7,833 nt of DNA from contig CAJMPM010000064.1 in the NCBI GenBank assembly GCA_905215225.1, forward strand, positions 1-7,833, given 5' to 3'. This document shows, piece by piece, positions 6,579 to 7,833 of this stretch. The notes under the pieces are model-generated. The model saw only the letters and a program-made list of their open reading frames with translations. It was not told the origin of the DNA and did no database searches. The position numbers and the translations under genes were made by a program. The stretch is from an uncultured bacterium. GTDB taxonomy: Bacteria > Actinomycetota > Coriobacteriia > Coriobacteriales > Coriobacteriaceae. Position 1 is the stretch's first letter, and every line of letters begins with the position of its first letter.

Positions 6579-6722
6579 GTGCCCACTTTGTAGCAACGAG
6601 CCGGCGCGCTACCACAGCACCCACCCTTGCGGTTCAAGGCGTCGCTTGCGTACCAAAGTGCGCGGCGCTCCTCTTTCACCGCAATCTTGGGCACTGTGGA
6701 AACGCGGTGGCTTTGACTTTGG
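6579..6722 (+). other. Leader between isomerase and transketolase genes with competing base-pairings
   Basis: The 171-nt gap (6575-6745) has no gene. GTGCCCA (6579-6585) can pair with TGGGCAC (6688-6694), and CACTTTG (6584-6590) with CAAAGTG (6654-6660). CCAAAGT (6653-6659) can instead pair with ACTTTGG (6716-6722), just before the ribosome binding site at 6733. A small hairpin CCTTG/CAAGG lies at 6625-6639. No T-tract follows, so a terminator is unlikely. No known riboswitch was recognised. A folded RNA that adjusts transketolase translation is possible; chance pairing is not excluded. Confidence 0.35.
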
Positions 6723-6745
6723 AAATTCCCTGAAAGGAGTTTTTC

Positions 6746-7582
6746 GTGGCAACTATCGAAGAGCTTGAGTCCCTGCGTTGGGACCTTCGCCGCGATTGCG
6801 TCGATATCATCATGGCTGGCGCCGGCGGCCACATCGGCGGCGACATGTCGGTGATCGACGCCCTCATGACCCTCTACGCCAACCACCTCAACATTTCGCC
6901 CGAGACCGTCGACGATCCCAATCGCGACCGCTTCGTGCTCTCCAAGGGCCACGCCATGGAGGCTTACTACGCGGTGCTTTGCCACGAGGGCTATCTTGAC
7001 CTCGACGACGTCAAGGCCCGCTTCTCCAAGTTCGGCAGCCCCTACATCGGCCACCCCAACAACAAGCTCAAGGGCATCGAGATGAACTCGGGCTCGCTGG
7101 GTCACGGCCTGCCCGTGGCCGTGGGCATGGCGCTCGCCGGCAAGATGGACGGCCGCGACTATCGCGTCTACACCATCATGGGCGACGGCGAGCTTGCCGA
7201 GGGCTCGGTCTGGGAGGGCGCCATGAGCGGCGGCAACTACCAGCTCGATAACCTGTGCGCGCTCGTGGACCGCAACCGCCTGCAGATCAGCGGCAGCACC
7301 GAGGACGTTATGAAGCAGGACTCGCAGGAGGAGCGCTGGGCAGCCTTCGGATGGAACGTGCTCTCCATTCCGGGCAACGACGTCCGGGCCATCGACGCCG
7401 CGCTGACGCTTGCGGCCGAGACCTGCGGCAAGCCCACGGTCATCATCCTCAACACGGTGAAGGGCTATGGCTCGCCCGTTATGGAGGACAAGGCCGCCTG
7501 GCATCATCACCTGCCCAATGATGAGGAATATGCCCAGATCATCGCCGATTTCGCTGCCCATAAGGAGGCCATCAATGGCTAA
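6746..7582 (+). CDS. Transketolase, N-terminal (thiamine diphosphate-binding) subunit
   Basis: Predicted cytoplasmic subunit of a split transketolase. With its partner it would transfer a two-carbon ketol unit between sugar phosphates or similar sugars, using thiamine diphosphate and a metal ion. Its 278 residues match stand-alone N-terminal subunits. Motifs: GAGGHIGGDMS (25-35), LSKGHAMEAYY (65-75), YIGHPNNK (100-107), NSGSLGHGLPVAVGMALA (114-131), the diphosphate/metal motif GDGELAEGSVWEGAMS (146-161) ending at N177 in DRNRLQ, and AWHHHLP (251-257). The start is GTG at 6746, supported by AAAGGAG at 6733-6739, 6 nt upstream. The coding sequence overlaps the C-terminal subunit gene by 8 nt, so the two are probably made in a coupled way. 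Placement behind a sugar isomerase suggests a dedicated catabolic enzyme rather than the housekeeping transketolase, which is an inference. Confidence 0.93.
   Translation: MATIEELESLRWDLRRDCVDIIMAGAGGHIGGDMSVIDALMTLYANHLNISPETVDDPNRDRFVLSKGHAMEAYYAVLCHEGYLDLDDVKARFSKFGSPYIGHPNNKLKGIEMNSGSLGHGLPVAVGMALAGKMDGRDYRVYTIMGDGELAEGSVWEGAMSGGNYQLDNLCALVDRNRLQISGSTEDVMKQDSQEERWAAFGWNVLSIPGNDVRAIDAALTLAAETCGKPTVIILNTVKGYGSPVMEDKAAWHHHLPNDEEYAQIIADFAAHKEAING
7562..7568 (+). promoter_or_regulatory. Ribosome binding site of the transketolase C-terminal subunit, inside the preceding gene
   Basis: AAGGAGG lies within the last codons of the N-terminal subunit gene, 6 nt before the ATG at 7575. It fixes that start and the 8-nt overlap between the two genes. 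Confidence 0.85.
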
Positions 7583-7833
7583 CAAGATCGCCAATCGCAA
7601 GGTTATCTGCGACACGCTGCTCGAGGCCGCGAAGACCGATAAGGACATCGTCGTCCTGTGCTCCGACTCCCGTGGCTCCGCATCGCTCACGCCGTTCTTT
7701 GATCAGTATCCCCAGCAGTCTGTCGAGGTCGGCATCGCCGAGCAGGACCTGGTGAGCATCGCCGCCGGCATGGCTTCGTGCGGCAAGAAGGCCTGGGCCG
7801 CTTCGCCGGCGTCCTTTGTGACCACGCGCTCGT
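7575..7833 (+). CDS. Transketolase, C-terminal (pyrimidine-binding) subunit, 3' end outside the window
   Basis: Only the first 86 residues are present; the frame is open to the right edge. The region matches the start of the transketolase pyrimidine-binding domain: VICDTLLEAAKTDKDIVVLCSDSRGS (10-35) and VEVGIAEQDLVSIAAGMASCGKKAWA (50-75). Glu56 in GIAEQ is the expected catalytic glutamate that activates the thiamine ring. Full-length partners of this kind are about 310 residues, so most of the gene lies outside. The 8-nt overlap with the N-terminal subunit gene and its strong internal ribosome site suggest matched production of both subunits. Confidence 0.92.
   Translation, partial: MANKIANRKVICDTLLEAAKTDKDIVVLCSDSRGSASLTPFFDQYPQQSVEVGIAEQDLVSIAAGMASCGKKAWAASPASFVTTRS

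Noticed and set aside
6713..6741. TTGACT at 6713-6718 as the -35 box of a promoter for the transketolase genes
   Set aside because: At 16-18 nt spacing the -10 position falls on the ribosome binding site and shows no TATAAT-like sequence.
6332..7690. Minus-strand open frame of 452 codons across both transketolase genes
   Set aside because: It spans the end of one gene, an intergenic gap and two overlapping genes on the other strand. It is a by-product of GC-rich third positions.
1..7833. CRISPR array, tRNA, rRNA, insertion sequence or phage attachment site
   Set aside because: I saw no regularly spaced repeats, no tRNA-like cloverleaf, no transposase frame and no terminal repeats of the kind these need.

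Overview
The window looks like part of a chromosome from a high-GC, human-gut-type actinobacterium of the class Coriobacteriia, and Collinsella or a close relative is my best guess. This rests on the strongly G/C-ending codons, the AGGAGG-type ribosome binding sites, and the mixture of LacI regulator, sugar-phosphate enzymes and acyltransferase. I recognised the style rather than ran a database match.

Layout. (1) 1-1525, minus strand: a membrane acyltransferase (acyltransferase_3/OafA type) whose C-terminal end runs off the left edge. (2) 1526-1711: divergent intergenic region with a sigma70-like promoter and a GTTCAC-N6-GTGAAC inverted repeat. (3) 1712-3686, plus strand: a two-gene ribose unit, a PfkB-family ribokinase followed 4 nt later by an IUNH-type nucleoside hydrolase. 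The hydrolase is interrupted by an in-frame amber codon at the position where relatives have Glu (DP-E-AA). A strong GC-rich terminator follows. (4) 3784-4915: promoter, LacI-type operator and LacI-family regulator, closed by a second terminator at about 4980-5010. (5) 5020-5150: an AT-rich leader packed with the same GTTTA(C/G) hexamers found in the regulator's own promoter. (6) 5174-7833: a fucose/arabinose-isomerase-like sugar isomerase, then a split transketolase (N-terminal subunit, then the beginning of the C-terminal subunit, which overlaps it by 8 nt). This unit continues past the right edge.

How the genes may work together. Ribokinase and nucleoside hydrolase would together turn nucleosides into free base and ribose 5-phosphate, but in this copy the hydrolase reading frame is broken. 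The LacI regulator most likely controls itself and the isomerase-transketolase unit, because both promoters share the hexamer. An aldose-ketose isomerase feeding a dedicated two-subunit transketolase resembles known pathways for unusual sugars (for example D-apiose, or sulfoquinovose by the sulfo-transketolase route). The substrate cannot be told from this window. This unit is the best candidate here for an undescribed catabolic system. A 171-nt leader with competing base-pairings lies between the isomerase and transketolase genes.
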